From Platycnemis pennipes (lineage: Eukaryota > Arthropoda > Insecta > Odonata > Platycnemididae), in contig OW121852.1 of the NCBI GenBank assembly GCA_933228895.1, positions 106,103,544-106,167,543 of the forward strand: DNA of 64,000 bases, read 5' to 3'. This document shows, piece by piece, positions 33,606-45,280 of this stretch (position 1 is the stretch's first letter; the number at the start of each line of letters is the position of its first letter). The translations under genes were made by a program, and so were the position numbers. A model generated the notes under the pieces. The model was not told the origin of the DNA. It worked only from the letters and a program-made list of their open reading frames with translations, and did no database searches.

Positions 33606-34219
33606 CTAAAGGGAAACTCATTAAAAAATAACTGCATTATTATTTGCTTTCATCTGTTTGCTTGTGAAGTCCTCTGTATTAAGCTTACATTCATTTCCAT
33701 TTACTCTAAACTAAAATGGCATCATTTTAATGAAATATCACGGAGTAATACAACTATAGTAGGTGATTATCTGTGTCGGATTAAAAATGGCTTTAGGTAA
33801 TGCAATTAGTGATTAGATTCACGTGGCGTTACACTGAAGAATAGTTTCAATTTTAATATTTAATTTTCTTTGACAGTCAGTTTTACGTATTTCATAGTTT
33901 TCTTTGCGTATTAAATGTACCATGCCTGTCTTTGGAAGGAAATATGAAATTTTATATTTACAGATATCCTACCCATAACTCAGCTCCTCGTTTCTGAGCA
34001 ATCCTCAGTTTTCTATAAAGAATTATTGTCGCAAATGTTTTGGATAAATCCTATTAAAAGCTTATCATTGAGACAATTATCTCTAATAAAATAATATCTG
34101 GGGTCGCTCAAATTTTAAACCGGATAAAAGTCCTTTGAAACAATGAAGAACGTTTAAAACATAGGTACACATTCAAAATTTCAGAATTTTTCATCCATTT
34201 TTAACGTAGAAATACAGCC
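33606..34219. other. Unassigned AT-rich flank of the TTAA element
   Basis: No recognised feature. Confidence 0.35.
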
Positions 34220-34916
34220 TTAAGGGGCCGTGGTACATAGCTGTTTTTCAGACCTATTTTTCAAGGAAGATTGCTCCAACAGGAAGCTAGATATCGGAAT
34301 GGGGTTTTCAGTAATTAAAAGAGAAAGTATCAAACTATTACTCTATAATCCTAGATTTTACGTAATAAGCCTTGTTAAAAATATATCTCGATGTAAAAAT
34401 AGACCTTTTTGTTGCAAATATTGGGAGACAGAGGGGCTATTTTTTTAACTTTCGTTATTATAGAGTACAAGATTCAAGCTTAGTCTGTTGGATCCTTGAA
34501 AATTATTGATTTTTATTAAAAGACACGCTGTTGAGATATTCTGAAAGTAATTTATGTTTTTCGCCAACTCCAGCCCAGGGATACGCCTCTAGCAACGTGC
34601 AAATCACGAAACAGTTCACACATTCTCCGCCTACTGCGCTACTCAAAAAGTGGCACGGTCCCTCTACCCTATATCCTAAAACGGTAACCTTGAGGTGTTG
34701 AAGCTTGGGGGAAGGGAAAGTGAAGGCGGGCGGGAAGCAGAGGCGAGTGAGACGGAGTGTCTGATTTACTGACGGGTTGTTTCTTGAGTCTCAGCTTAGG
34801 TTGTCGCTCTCGGGGTGTCTAGTAATAGTCAAACTGACTAATTGTCAAGTCTCGAAATTTCATCGGAAGCGTACCGATATCGGAAAATTAAAGTAGGCAG
34901 TCGCTTGACATTTTCG

Positions 34917-35286
34917 ATGGCGAGGAAAAAAAGAAAGGGTGAATTTTTGGCCAAGCGGAGGGAAGAAAAAAGGTAAATATTGTCATTTTTTGTGAAAACA
35001 CTATCTTAATGTAATGATATATTCATGTGTAAGTATGCAAATTTCTATTATCCGAAACAGGCGTCTCAAAATAATGGGAACAGAGTCGCACGTAGGAGGA
35101 ACTTCTTGCGCTATTGAAGAAATCTCGTCCAATATTGACGATTCAGTAGCTGATGAAACTTTGCATGATTCATTTGACGATATGGCAATTGCCGAAGAAG
35201 GGAAAAACGAAGTTTTATCCGGTGGAGTAACGGGAAGAAGAATTATCGACTTAAAATATGCGACAAATCGGTTTCCAATTTACTGA
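34917..35286 (+). pseudogene. Two-exon N-terminal fragment of a transposon-encoded protein
   Basis: Exon 1 is 34917-34972, beginning MARKKRKGEFLAKRREEK. A GT donor at 34973-34974 (AG|GTAAAT) prevents the immediately following in-frame TAA. A pyrimidine-rich stretch ends in CAG at 35058-35060, and exon 2 continues from 35061 in matching phase (RLKIMGTESH...). The basic N-terminus is followed by an acidic, serine-rich linker and then GRRIIDLKYATNRF at the end. That last motif is like the start of the Mutator-like/Kolobok-type transposase domain seen in many invertebrate orphan proteins. The frame is cut at about 35280 by LINE-B sequence, where a stop follows within four residues. Splice structure is predicted from consensus signals only. 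Family assignment rests on one short motif. Confidence 0.5.
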
Positions 35287-37642
35287 AAAGGTTTAACCTA
35301 AATTTCAACCTGCGTTCTGATAGTAATTCCCAGCCTAGTTCTTCTATTAAACTCGTAACACTTATACAATTATCATAGCGGCCTTTAACAAATCTAGTGG
35401 ATCTCCTTTGCACACGCTCTAATTCTTTTATCATACCTTCCTCGTACGGATCCCATATACTAGCGGCATATTCTAAATGAGGCCTGACAAGTGTAAAATA
35501 GCTTCTAGTACTCTCTCATCGCATTTGCCTAGAACTCTTTTTACGAATCCTGATATATGGTTTGCTACACTAGTTATTTCCCTGATGTATTTCCCCCACA
35601 GCATGTCTTCAATGTTGGTGACGCCTAAGTATTTAATAAATTCTACGTTAGATATTTTCTTTTCTTTGATGCAATAATTTTTCTGGGGAAAGTTATTCTT
35701 TTTCCCAAAGTTCATTATCGCGCATATCTTCAAATTTAATTCTAGCTGCCAACTATCACACCAATCATCAATCGCATATAAATCCTTAGCTAAAGAATGA
35801 CTATCCTCTTAATTTCTTATTTCCTTATACACTACTGCATCAGAATAAATACGTAAATATGAAGAGATTAGCCGACAGGACTCAGTGGAGAGCTGCGTCA
35901 AACCGATCTGAGGATTGATGACCAATGATGACTGCTGCATCATCGGCAAAAAGACGGAGCTTGCTATTTTTAGCTACTGTATTCAAGTCATTTACGGAGA
36001 GAAGAAATAAAATTGGGCCTATCACGCTGGGGAACACCCGATGTAACTTTTGCTTCGCCTGAGGTGACACCATCTAATACCATTCATTGAACGCGTTCAT
36101 GTAGGAAATCTCCTATCCAGCCTACCATATTACTGTCTATCCCGTATGATGCTAACTTCGCGAGTAAATTACAGTGGAGAACCTTGTCAAACGCTTTTCT
36201 AAATTTAAAAGCGCTGCGTCTACCTGTACGTTACCTTCTCCGGAAACTAAAATATCATGAACGAAAAGACCTAACTGATTTTCGCAAGATCGTCCCTTTC
36301 TGGACCCATGCTTATTTGTTATCCATAAACCCTGGCTATCGAGGTGTCCCCTTATTGATGTAACTATCATATGCTGTATAATTTTGCACGACAGTGACGT
36401 TATTGATATTGGTTTACAATTCGATGGATGTTCCCTATCGCCACTTCTAAAAATTGGGATCACGTTTGCTATCTTCCAGTCTTTGGGAACCGCGTGTTCT
36501 TCGAGGGATTTGTTAAATATTACTTTAAGATACGGTGCCATTTCGAGAGCTATTTCTTTATACACACGAGCAGGAATTTCATCACGACCTGAGCTCTTGT
36601 TCGGGCTAACATTTTTAGTAAGGATACGATTCCGTTATAAGATACAATTATCGATCGGGGGCATTATTTGTTGAAATCGGTCTGGTATTGTTTCGAGCAA
36701 ACTACGCTTAGATTGATTAAAAACGCTCTGGAAAAATAATTCAACAAATTAGCCTTATCTAAATATTTCGCCCCTATACCCTTTCAAGGAATTAACCGTT
36801 GAAATTTTAGTTCCCTGTACTTCCCTAACATATGATCAAAATGCTTTCGGATTCCCCTCTAGTTGTTCTCCAACTACTTTTCTCTTGAAACCACTTTACG
36901 CTTTTCTAAGGGCTATTTTTGCGGCTGCTTTATATGTAACGTTCGATAATTTTTGTAGATCGCTATTAGCTACATTTTTCTTAGTTTCGCGTGGATAACT
37001 CGTTGTCGTTTTAAACATTTTTTTAACCTCCACGTTGTACCACCCTGGTTCCCTATTCTCACTCTTATACTCACTCACCGTGTAATTTGGAGGAACTCTT
37101 TCCATGTCTGCATCACTATTTTTTCTGATGTTTAGAATTTTTCAAAAGAAGTCTGTAAGTCACGCCTAAATCCGTTAAAATCTGCTTTACTTAAAAGGCA
37201 AATCTTTCTTTTTAATTTTACATTTTTGTCAGTATTGAGGGATAATTTAACGTGTACTACCTTGTGGTCACTTATTCCATCGACATTTTTAACTTCAATA
37301 ACTTTTTCATGGATGTTTGAGGCAAGTAAATCGAGAACATTCTCCCTTCTATTATGCAAATTTACTATTTGATGTACTGCGTATTATGCGAACAGGTTAA
37401 AAAATGACGAGCAGATTTCTTTTTCCCTACCCCCAGACTAATGACTACATGTTTTCCAATCTATCGATGTTGTATTGAAATCTCCACCTTTCAATAATCT
37501 GTCGTTCGTTGGTATGAGAATTAATGTGCCTGATCTGTTTCTCGAGTTCTAATACTGAGTGTACATCGGAATGGGGTGGTCTGTAGTAGGCACAAACGTA
37601 TATTACTTTCAAATTACCACATTTAGACATTAACACGTGCAA
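35284..37642 (-). mobile_element. LINE-B, largest copy, truncated at both ends
   Basis: Reading leftwards from 37642, the complement shows: an endonuclease segment with YVCAYYRPPHSD, then GISDHKVVHVKL (endonuclease SDH motif, 37132-37359); a linker; RT fingers (EEHAVPKDWKIANVIPIF, 36152-36565); the palm (GPILFLLSVNDLN, LRLFADDA, 35882-36073); a YLGVTN segment (35473-35733); and the RT C-terminus (KELERVQRRSTRFVKG, 35243-35434). Stops and frameshifts split it into at least six frames. The 5' half of the endonuclease and the normal 3' UTR are missing, which is unusual because truncation by target-primed reverse transcription spares the 3' end. A LINE-A end is inserted at 35843-35930. Confidence 0.88.
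35843..35930 (+). mobile_element. LINE-A copy 10, 88-bp end nested in LINE-B
   Basis: The segment contains the last coding part (TACGTAAATATGAAGAGATT), the GAGAGCTGCGTCAAACCGAT block and an ATGATG end. It is bracketed by ACTACTGCATCA (35831-35842) and ACTGCTGCATCA (35931-35942), a 12-bp target duplication with one change. The duplication lies in the codons of the LINE-B FADD box. It shows that LINE-A mobilised extremely short cDNAs. Confidence 0.88.
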
Positions 37643-38154
37643 GCCAAGCTACCAGCTGAGACCACCTCCTATTTGTTGCAGTTCTTACGGCTAAACTGTT
37701 GTCACAACAACCAATCAACGCGGCTACCCTGAAAAATGAAGTCTATTCATGACTTGGACCGCGGACGCGTTCTCCTGCAGCTACGAACCCCACTAGGACC
37801 AGACCGGCTCGGTTCTTAGAAAAACGTAGCGAACGCATTTCCGCGAATTCCACGTTGCCACATGGTATAATGTGGAGTCTGCCAAACAGTTTGGTCCCAT
37901 CGTATGTTGAAATGGCAACATTGCGTCTAGTGGTCAGCAATGGAAAACTCCGCGGACGGAGGGGTTGAGAGGGAAGGGTCGTTATTGCCTCATCACCTCT
38001 GCGCAAAGAATTAAAGCGTAGAGGAGACACTGAACAAAAATATGGCTGGTTGGGTAGGCGCCGACTCTGGTAACTCTACCGGTCGACGGAAAAACTATCT
38101 CCATCATCTCAGCACTCGAAAGTGAAAAAATAATCATGTACCACGGCGCCTTAA

Positions 38155-39639
38155 AATTCGGACCGGAGCTGTGGCCGCACCCTCACCGCGAAACATATTT
38201 CTATAGGTTGTGACGTGGGAAGTGCACGTAAATTGCAGTAGGAGTCAGAACGAACAGTCTTGCGAAGGTTCACAACGTGAGGATACAAACTATGGCTGAG
38301 AGACATGTTGGTTTTGGTGTTCCACGGTGACTTTTTGCCGATTCAAGAAATTTGCCGGTTATAAAAAAAAATATTTATCAGGTTCTTTATAAAACGCAGC
38401 TTTACAAATCAACACACAACAGAACACATTCATTTTTCTCGCGCTAATTTAACACGCGGCAACGCTACCCACTTTGACCTCTTCAGAATCCTGAGACCAA
38501 CCCCACAAAAAGCATCCCTTGGGTGGTGAAGAGCGATACCATATACTTTCCACGCTATCAACAATGCATCGGTTGGGAAATTTGTTTTTGGTACTAATTT
38601 CAAATCAAAATGTCAAACTGCTGTAGAGGCGAAATTATTTGGTTATCGAAGCTCAGACTCAGCAATTGACTTATTTACATATCAAATATTTTAAATAAAT
38701 CATAGTCCGAAGTAGTGTAATTCATCCTTTAAATGATAAAGGTACGGAAACCAAAACATAAGACGTTTACTATTGATTTATTGGTTAACACTGCATGATG
38801 ATTTTAAAAACATCAATTTAATTTTACTCTTCAACGAGGGAGATATGGATGAACTATCATCAACATCACTGGGGATCAACCAATATCCAACAAATCAAAA
38901 GACCTATATTATATACCTGTATTTTATGTATAGTATCCCTTCGTTGGGTCATGTGTAGTCATCTATATAGCATTTTAGAAAGTACTATTCTTGACCTGCG
39001 CAACACTTAATAGCCTTACTCTTTACAAATGCATTATTACACTTTTTTTTAATTTTACTCTTCACCCTACTTCAAATCAGAAAAATTCTTACCCAAATCA
39101 TTTCTTAAAATCCTTTTATGTCTAAGACATAAGAGAAACCATGCAACCATGAATATCTTGAATTTCTTTCGCAACGCCAAGATTCATACATTAGTTTCTC
39201 CTTTTCTGAATGACTTGGTTGTTTAGAATCTGCCACTGATTCCTTTCTATTTACGAAAGTTTCTTTCCTAGTACAACATTTTTCATTATTCCCCTGCTAC
39301 AATACCATTTTTCGTTCAAAATTCTATCCGAAATGGTGAAAATGATCCCGCCAACTCCGAACTATTCTTATCTTACCTAATGCTTCGGCTTCACTCTTTC
39401 CAATTCCTTATTATCTGCGCTGAATATTATAAATGTGCACAGCATTTCATATGATCTTCCGCCTGCGAAATAGACTGAGTCCTGTGGTTTCCTTTTTACG
39501 TATATTCTACGCATTACCGGCAATTAAAATCACCAATCTCAGTTGATACTGGAAGTCATTACGACGCTTATTTTATTCAATGCGCTTCAAGGTGTATACT
39601 CATTATTTAAAGCGATAGTGACAACACTAAAGAGGTATG
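38155..39639. other. Unassigned DNA
   Basis: No gene or repeat family was recognised to the right of the TTAA element. Confidence 0.35.
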
Positions 39640-39778
39640 CAAGTTGTCCCTCCCATGTTACTCAGCAAATCTCACTCCCAGGATTCATGAAACATGAAAA
39701 TCCCTCCCCAGGGATCGAACCCTGCACCTCCAGTTATCTGTTCCATTTTCCTCCGAAGAGCCTAACTCACTGCTAACC
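39640..39778 (-). mobile_element. tRNA-like SINE fragment
   Basis: On the complement, GGTTAGCAGTGAGTTAGGC resembles an A box and GCAGGGTTCGATCCCTGG a B box. The two lie further apart than in a tRNA, and the sequence differs from SINE-T. It might be a decayed SINE or tRNA pseudogene. Confidence 0.45.
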
Positions 39779-41384
39779 GCAAATAATAATATTATAAATT
39801 CACATTAATGAGCAATTATAAGCGGAAAATTCATGAAAACGTTGAATCAATCTAATAAGTGATTAGAAATAATTCTGAATGAGAAAGTTCATAAAATGTA
39901 AGGTTCTTCGCCATTTAATATCCTCTGCATAGCCGTCATCGTCAGAAAACCGCTTCCCTCCAACATAATCCACGAAATAGAATTAAAAAATCACCCTTTC
40001 CCAGTCACGTTCACACATAACCAAGCGAACTTCCAAAATTTCATCCAATTCGAACGTTTCCCAAGCAACAGAAGAGTCTTGTCCAGGCAGCGAAATCCCC
40101 AGGTCGTTGAAAAAAATTATCCCGCTAACTTCCCACACTCTTTCAGGCGATAAATAATTCAAGGGCGCCCCGATCCTCGACGAGAGGCAAACACTTTAAT
40201 TCGCTGTTCTTTTTTATAAATAAAAAAGTATTCAAAAAAACTGGTGCGTCATCCGCGCCAGTAAACATCAGACATCTCCTGAAAGGAACAAAAAAGTGAA
40301 AAAAAAACATTCCAATGATTGCTGCCTGTTGGAACCGAGGATAATTTTTTGTTTCCCTTTATTTATCCCTCCTGACCATTTATACCGAAGAATATAGGGG
40401 TGCTTCGCACAATAACGCTAGAGAGGACGTCGCATTCCACAAGGGTCGGTCATTGGGCCGTATTAGTAGCATTAGCAGGTGAACCACATATCGACTCTCA
40501 ACAACTTGACGAAAGGGATGGGGATTGAAAGGGCGGAAGTAAGAACGAATCAATAGAAGGCGTATATGACTCAAACATGTTAGTACAATTTGTATATGAA
40601 AATAAAAATCTTTATTTATTATTTTCTTCACCAGATGAATAAAAAATCTTTTATAGATCAGGGAATTTTGGTCTATCTAGAATTAAGTTACCGTCACAAA
40701 CGGTTTTTTTGTGGTTTATTAGTATCTTTAGGGCTACAGAAACTGGTTACAAGGAACATTAGTTTTCATAATAAAACCTAAAACTTTAAGTTCTTCCACA
40801 GTATGTCAATCTTCTGTTAGTATAATTATAAGCATTATCACGGCCATGTTACGTAGATGTTTTTAACCACTTTCCGAAGCCCTAAAAATGATAATAACAC
40901 TCAGCGAAAGGTTGGCTGAGGAGCCAAATGGATTGGATTGGCCAAATTCTCGAAATACAATGACAATTTGACTATTAAAAACAAGCTTCAAAGTTTCACA
41001 AGATTCCTCGATAATTAACGCCCCAGTTTTCTTCAATAAAAATAAGTACTAATATTTTGTTAATAGACATGAAGTTAAACAATTTTACACCGGACTCCGT
41101 TCACATTTGCCCGCGTGGAGAAGGACCTCTGAAATATGACTTCTCAATTTCCTCCAACAATTATTTACCTTACCACTAAAACAATACAAATCAACATGAA
41201 GGGGCATGGATTATTGTTTTCCATTTTGTAACGTTTTTTCGATATCTGTAACATTCAAGTCATAAGCTCAGTTACACTCACATGAAAATGTCAAATTCGA
41301 GGAGTGAGTGTAAGGAGACGCGGTTGAGGTATTAGATCTTTCGAGCCATCGAGGATTTGTAGGTAATAGGGAAGAGGTAGACTC
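39779..41384. other. Unassigned AT-rich DNA
   Basis: Nothing recognisable. Confidence 0.35.
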
Positions 41385-42165
41385 TTGGAATAAGACTGAC
41401 ACATTACCTTACCTGGGGTAAACACGTACGTGAAATCATGGGTCAAGCTAATCGTAAACTGGGATTCATCAATAGAGCATTGGGTACATGTGACGATCAT
41501 GTACGAGAAATCAGCTACTTTCCCCTTGTTAGACCTAATTTAGAATATGCTGCCAGCATACGGGATGGGATCCCTACAAAATCAGTCTTATTAATGAACT
41601 TGAACGTGTGAAGCGAGATCGGCAAGATTTTTAAAGGGACGGTAAGATAACTACATTAGCGTAACCTGTCTTCAAATGAATTAAAATGGGAATCATTGTC
41701 AGATCCCAGGTTGAAATTTAGAATTAATCTCTTAAATAAATTCCAAGATAATATTTTCAGTGACGACGATAAAAATATTTTGCGTGCCCCAACTTACTAC
41801 GGTAGACTGGAGCATAACCACAAAACTAGAGAAATTGATTGCCGAACTGACAGATTCAAAAATGTCCTTTTTTCCTCGTACAATTAGGGACATGAATATC
41901 GGTAAATATGTCCTATCGGAGAGTAGCAATGAATAGCAGAGGTAGTTCCATGTTGGTATAAGGACTTGAAGCTAATCCAATTAACAGCATGTTTTTGCAT
42001 GCTTGCTTTGCTATTTTTATCTTTTTTAAATAGTGAAGTTTAGACTAGTATATTATTACTAATCCTTTTTTATGCACGATATTTTATGTTCATGTTTGTT
42101 GATAATTCATCCCATGCCACACGCCTTTATGGTGGCTTGTAGGGTATTATGTAGATGTAGAAAAT
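41385..42165 (+). mobile_element. LINE-B 3' half with intact terminus
   Basis: The coding remnant reads LTWGKHVREIMGQANRKLG, then VRPNLEYAASIRDG near 41525-41570, and then a clean C-terminal frame (41696-41887) with RLKFRINLLNKF. The 3' UTR follows and ends in CCCATGCCACACGCC, GGTGGCTTGTAGGGTATTAT and GTAGATGTAG at about 42156-42165. This copy links the coding part of LINE-B to the tail motif found alone elsewhere in the window. Frameshifts separate the segments. Confidence 0.78.
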
Positions 42166-42215
42166 TCAGGAGTGGAAGAGGAAGGACCCCCAAAGACTAC
42201 ATAATGCCTTCCTCA

Positions 42216-42375
42216 TCTATATCTATGTCTACTGATTACCCTGCAAGCCATTTTCTGGGTATGTGGCAGGGACTCTTCACGAAAGGCACCAAGGGGTCCT
42301 CAGTTTTAATAACCCGTCAGAGGGATGGAGTACTAAACATCAAGTGCTCTCCATGCAGTGCTTTTATACGGACCA
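42216..42375 (-). mobile_element. Composite of LINE-B tail and SINE-T body fragment
   Basis: ATTACCCTGCAAGCCATTTT and TATGTGGCAGGGACTCTTCA (to about 42277) is a minus-strand LINE-B terminus, pointing at the plus-strand copy that ends 50 bp to the left. It is joined directly to GAAAGGCACCAAGGGGTCCT and the GGGATGGAGTACTAAACAT part of SINE-T. The join suggests recombination or a template jump. Confidence 0.55.
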
Positions 42376-42583
42376 GTGTACCGTAGATAAATCTTAAGAA
42401 GACAAAGAAGGTGTCCACTAACTTATTTTCCAGCGTTATTAAAAAAATTCCATTTTCAGAGAAAAATAATTTTATCCCCCTCGTTAATTATTGTTAATTG
42501 GCGTCCTCTTTGAATTGAAAAAATGGTATCTTATTCACTTCCTGCGACTAATTAATGTTCTTTAATTATCCTTTAGTAATCCA

Positions 42584-42900
42584 TGACTGCTTTTAGGCGA
42601 AGGGAAGGGAGTGGAGGGGGGTTCTCGGAAGGTCTGCTCGCCCAGATATTGTCGCAACAGCTTCCATTGGCAGGTTCAGCTGTCCCCCCCCTCCTCCCCC
42701 CCATTGTGATAAAGCGAAGTAGCTTCACGGGCTCGGTTGTGATAGGACGAAGTCGAATACGTCAGAGGTTGCACACTTTCCCGGAAGGGTTAAAAACATC
42801 AGTTTTTCACCGCTTATAACTCGAGAAATAATTGACGAATGAAAAAAAAGGAAAAATACGTGTCTTTTTATTTTACAAACTCTATCAGATTCGGCAATTA
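42584..42900 (+). mobile_element. Family-M copy 3, right part without terminus
   Basis: Begins at the TGACTGCTTT landmark and ends at ATTCGGCAATTA, lacking both terminal repeats. The C-rich run at about 42684-42700 is longer than in the other copies. Confidence 0.75.
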
Positions 42901-43968
42901 AATACTGAGTATTTCGAGTCAACACTATTCTTACGTAGTACCCTTATTACTACAAAGAATAACAACCGTTTTTAATTTAACATTACCGCAGCCTTTACAC
43001 CATCGAATAATGGAAAAGCTACGCCACGGAATGAGATATGGGGAAGACATTACTACTATTTGCACAAGTCATCGTTTCTCACAGGGCCGTTTCTGTGGCA
43101 AATTGATACCATTTAACAAATTGAAACCCTTTCGTGAATGGCGCCACCCATTGACGAATGGCGACGTGGGAAACGGAATCGCGGAGAGGAAAAATCAAAT
43201 TTCATCGTTCCGCAGTGATTAAGCGTGACTCTCATCGTTCACCCATCTCTCTGCTTAAATTCGCGACAATTTTTCACCCTCGGGTCCTCGTTTCTTTCCA
43301 TCCACGAATACATCATAGGCATGACACCCCAGAGAGAAGGAACGAGATAGAGTTATAGATGGTACGCAGCGCTCGCAGACTCGTTTTAAGGCTCTGGAAC
43401 CGCGCCAGGAATGGCACGACACCATGAATGCGAAATCCCACACCAGCCCGAGTCGACAAATCAACGATTCAAACGCCATAGAAATCGATTAGGAGGTGTT
43501 AAAAAATTAAACGGTATCGAGCGAACATCCCGGGTTTGACGCATCCCATCATGCAACTGTCGCAGCGGCGGATACAACTGGCCACGGCGTTTCAATTCCG
43601 CGCACAGAGGATAGGTCGTGTCGTTAAAGTGGATTGAGGATATCCCCCTCGTCGAAATCTAATCGATCCTGCAGTCACATTCGGATATGAAGGCGTCCAA
43701 TAAAGGTCGGGAATCCGATCGGCACAACGATAAACTTGGGACGAATTGGAGAGCATGCCATTCCACTTTGAGCTAAACCTGGACTTCTCGATCCTGGACT
43801 AAGGTCTTAGGGCTTACAGTCTCGCTTCTACTGTGTACGTCTTAAAATTCCTGCAACGAGTCAAATTGGTAAACAGATTCTACCTGCAAAGGTGGTATTA
43901 CTTCTCGGGGTGACGCTGAGAAATGATTTGAGATTACGGACATGGCCCAGCATCTTAATTACAGTATC
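42901..43968. other. Unassigned region
   Basis: Moderately GC-rich between 43130 and 43760, with short frames and no recognised domain. Confidence 0.35.
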
Positions 43969-44177
43969 AATGGGGGCGTATACTCGAAACCGAAATCGGA
44001 ATTTTGTAATTCAAAATCGTTAGATGGCAACGAAAAAAGAATTTTAGCGAAAAAATTAACCTTCTAAGCACAACCATTCACTCATAAATCAAAAATTAAA
44101 ATAAGCAAAAGGTGACGCCCACCGAAAAAGTTGCTTCAATACTATTGACGTCATTTAACTCCCGTTCTTGACTGCCT
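43969..44177 (+). mobile_element. Family-M copy 4, left half
   Basis: Runs from AATGGGGGCGTATACTCG through AAAATAAGCAAAAGGTGACG and stops at TTCTTGACTGCCT, exactly at a 33-bp palindrome. The missing right half may be the fragment at 45281-45656. Confidence 0.78.
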
Positions 44178-44210
44178 TGTTAGGTGAGAAGGTTACCTTC
44201 TCACCTAACA
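44178..44210. repeat. Perfect 16-bp-arm palindrome at family-M breakpoint
   Basis: Arms 44178-44193 (TGTTAGGTGAGAAGGT) and 44195-44210 are perfect inverse complements separated by one T. The palindrome begins where family-M copy 4 ends. Confidence 0.92.
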
Positions 44211-45280
44211 CCAGTCTTAAAGGGCAGGATATAATAAAACATCAGCCTCCGATTCTGAAACTCTCCACGAAAAAGCTGTCTTTAGGCCACTTATATTGGC
44301 ACCCTGTATCGTGCTCTATATCGTATTGAAGGAATCGATCAATATCCCTCGTAGAAGAAGACTGGAAGGAAGGCCGCTATAAAGATGGAAAAATAGCTGG
44401 TAGCACACATCTTATGAGCAGAACTGATTTCCATTTAAAGCAGACACTACCTCATTTAATAGGAAGAATCCTTCTCCTCTTGATATTCTTTTTTTACCCA
44501 TTTGATGGAGATACCTATCCTCACGGATCAAACCCAACTTCACGATTGTGGACAGTTCATGAACCATATTGCGCAGGTGAAGTGCAGCACGTATTTTGAG
44601 CAAAAGCTCTCCCTCTGTCGGTCGATATGCCGGATTCTGGTGAGGAGATGTATGTATTACTCGTATATCCACGGACGGATCCGACCATCACCAAAACCTC
44701 GTCTTTCTCTGGAAACCTTCCACAAATTCCTCTCCCCAACTGAAGGGCCTCCCTTGGTCCCCACTCACCGGCACAAACGCGCCTGAATACGGAGGGGAAT
44801 CCTACCGGACGCCAAACCCATATCGCCGAGCCCTGTCCGCAACTCCATCCCTTCGTCCTATAACCCTTCCTCCCCCCGCACCAGTCCCCGCTCCGTCCTT
44901 CAGAACTCTTCCCCATGAAAGGGAAACTTCTCCCGCACCTGGGATCTCAGGGCGCGGACTCCTCATCATTACATCCCTGCTATGTCGTGTTTTTTTTACC
45001 CTTTCCAGCACAGATCCAGATATATTCATACCGCGCTGGAACCCTACCCTCCATCCTCTTATTTCTCGCCTAATCAATTTTCTCTACCCTCCTCTCGATC
45101 CAAAAAAATAATTTTTCGGTCATCACCTCACTATGACGTCTCTGAACTCTAAGTAGTGGTACATATGGTGCGCTGGATTTCCCGAGAAGTTCCATTTGAC
45201 GCACTCTTTTGAGTAGCTCAGCCATGCTGAAATTTACAGCTGTGTGCTCCAGGATTGTGAACGCTCTTGCATCGCGAAAC
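44211..45280. other. Unassigned 1.1-kb segment between family-M halves
   Basis: A 119-residue minus frame (44557-44916), and others in the GC-rich 44640-45080 part, have glycine/arginine-rich products with no recognised domain. The segment may be an insertion that split a family-M copy. Confidence 0.4.

Larger units (their letters stand above)
34220..38154 (+). mobile_element. TTAA-flanked DNA transposon (Kolobok- or piggyBac-like) carrying nested retroelements
   Basis: TTAA at 34220-34223 and 38151-38154 flank terminal inverted repeats GGGGCCGTGGTACAT (34224-34238) and its complement at 38136-38150, differing at one of 15 positions. TTAA target duplication is used by the Kolobok and piggyBac superfamilies. 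The left part carries a promoter-like GC-rich leader and a two-exon 5' gene fragment. The middle (about 35284-37642) is a LINE-B on the opposite strand, which itself contains a LINE-A end. Only about 500 bp of the transposon remain to the right of LINE-B, too little for a full transposase, so the element is also internally deleted. Confidence 0.7.

Noticed and set aside
37743..38030. 95-residue minus frame as remaining transposase
   Set aside because: It lies on the opposite strand to the predicted transposase start and has no recognisable motif.
44557..44916. 119-residue minus-strand frame as a gene
   Set aside because: Glycine/arginine-rich with no domain, overlapping frames in other phases, and located in GC-rich filler.
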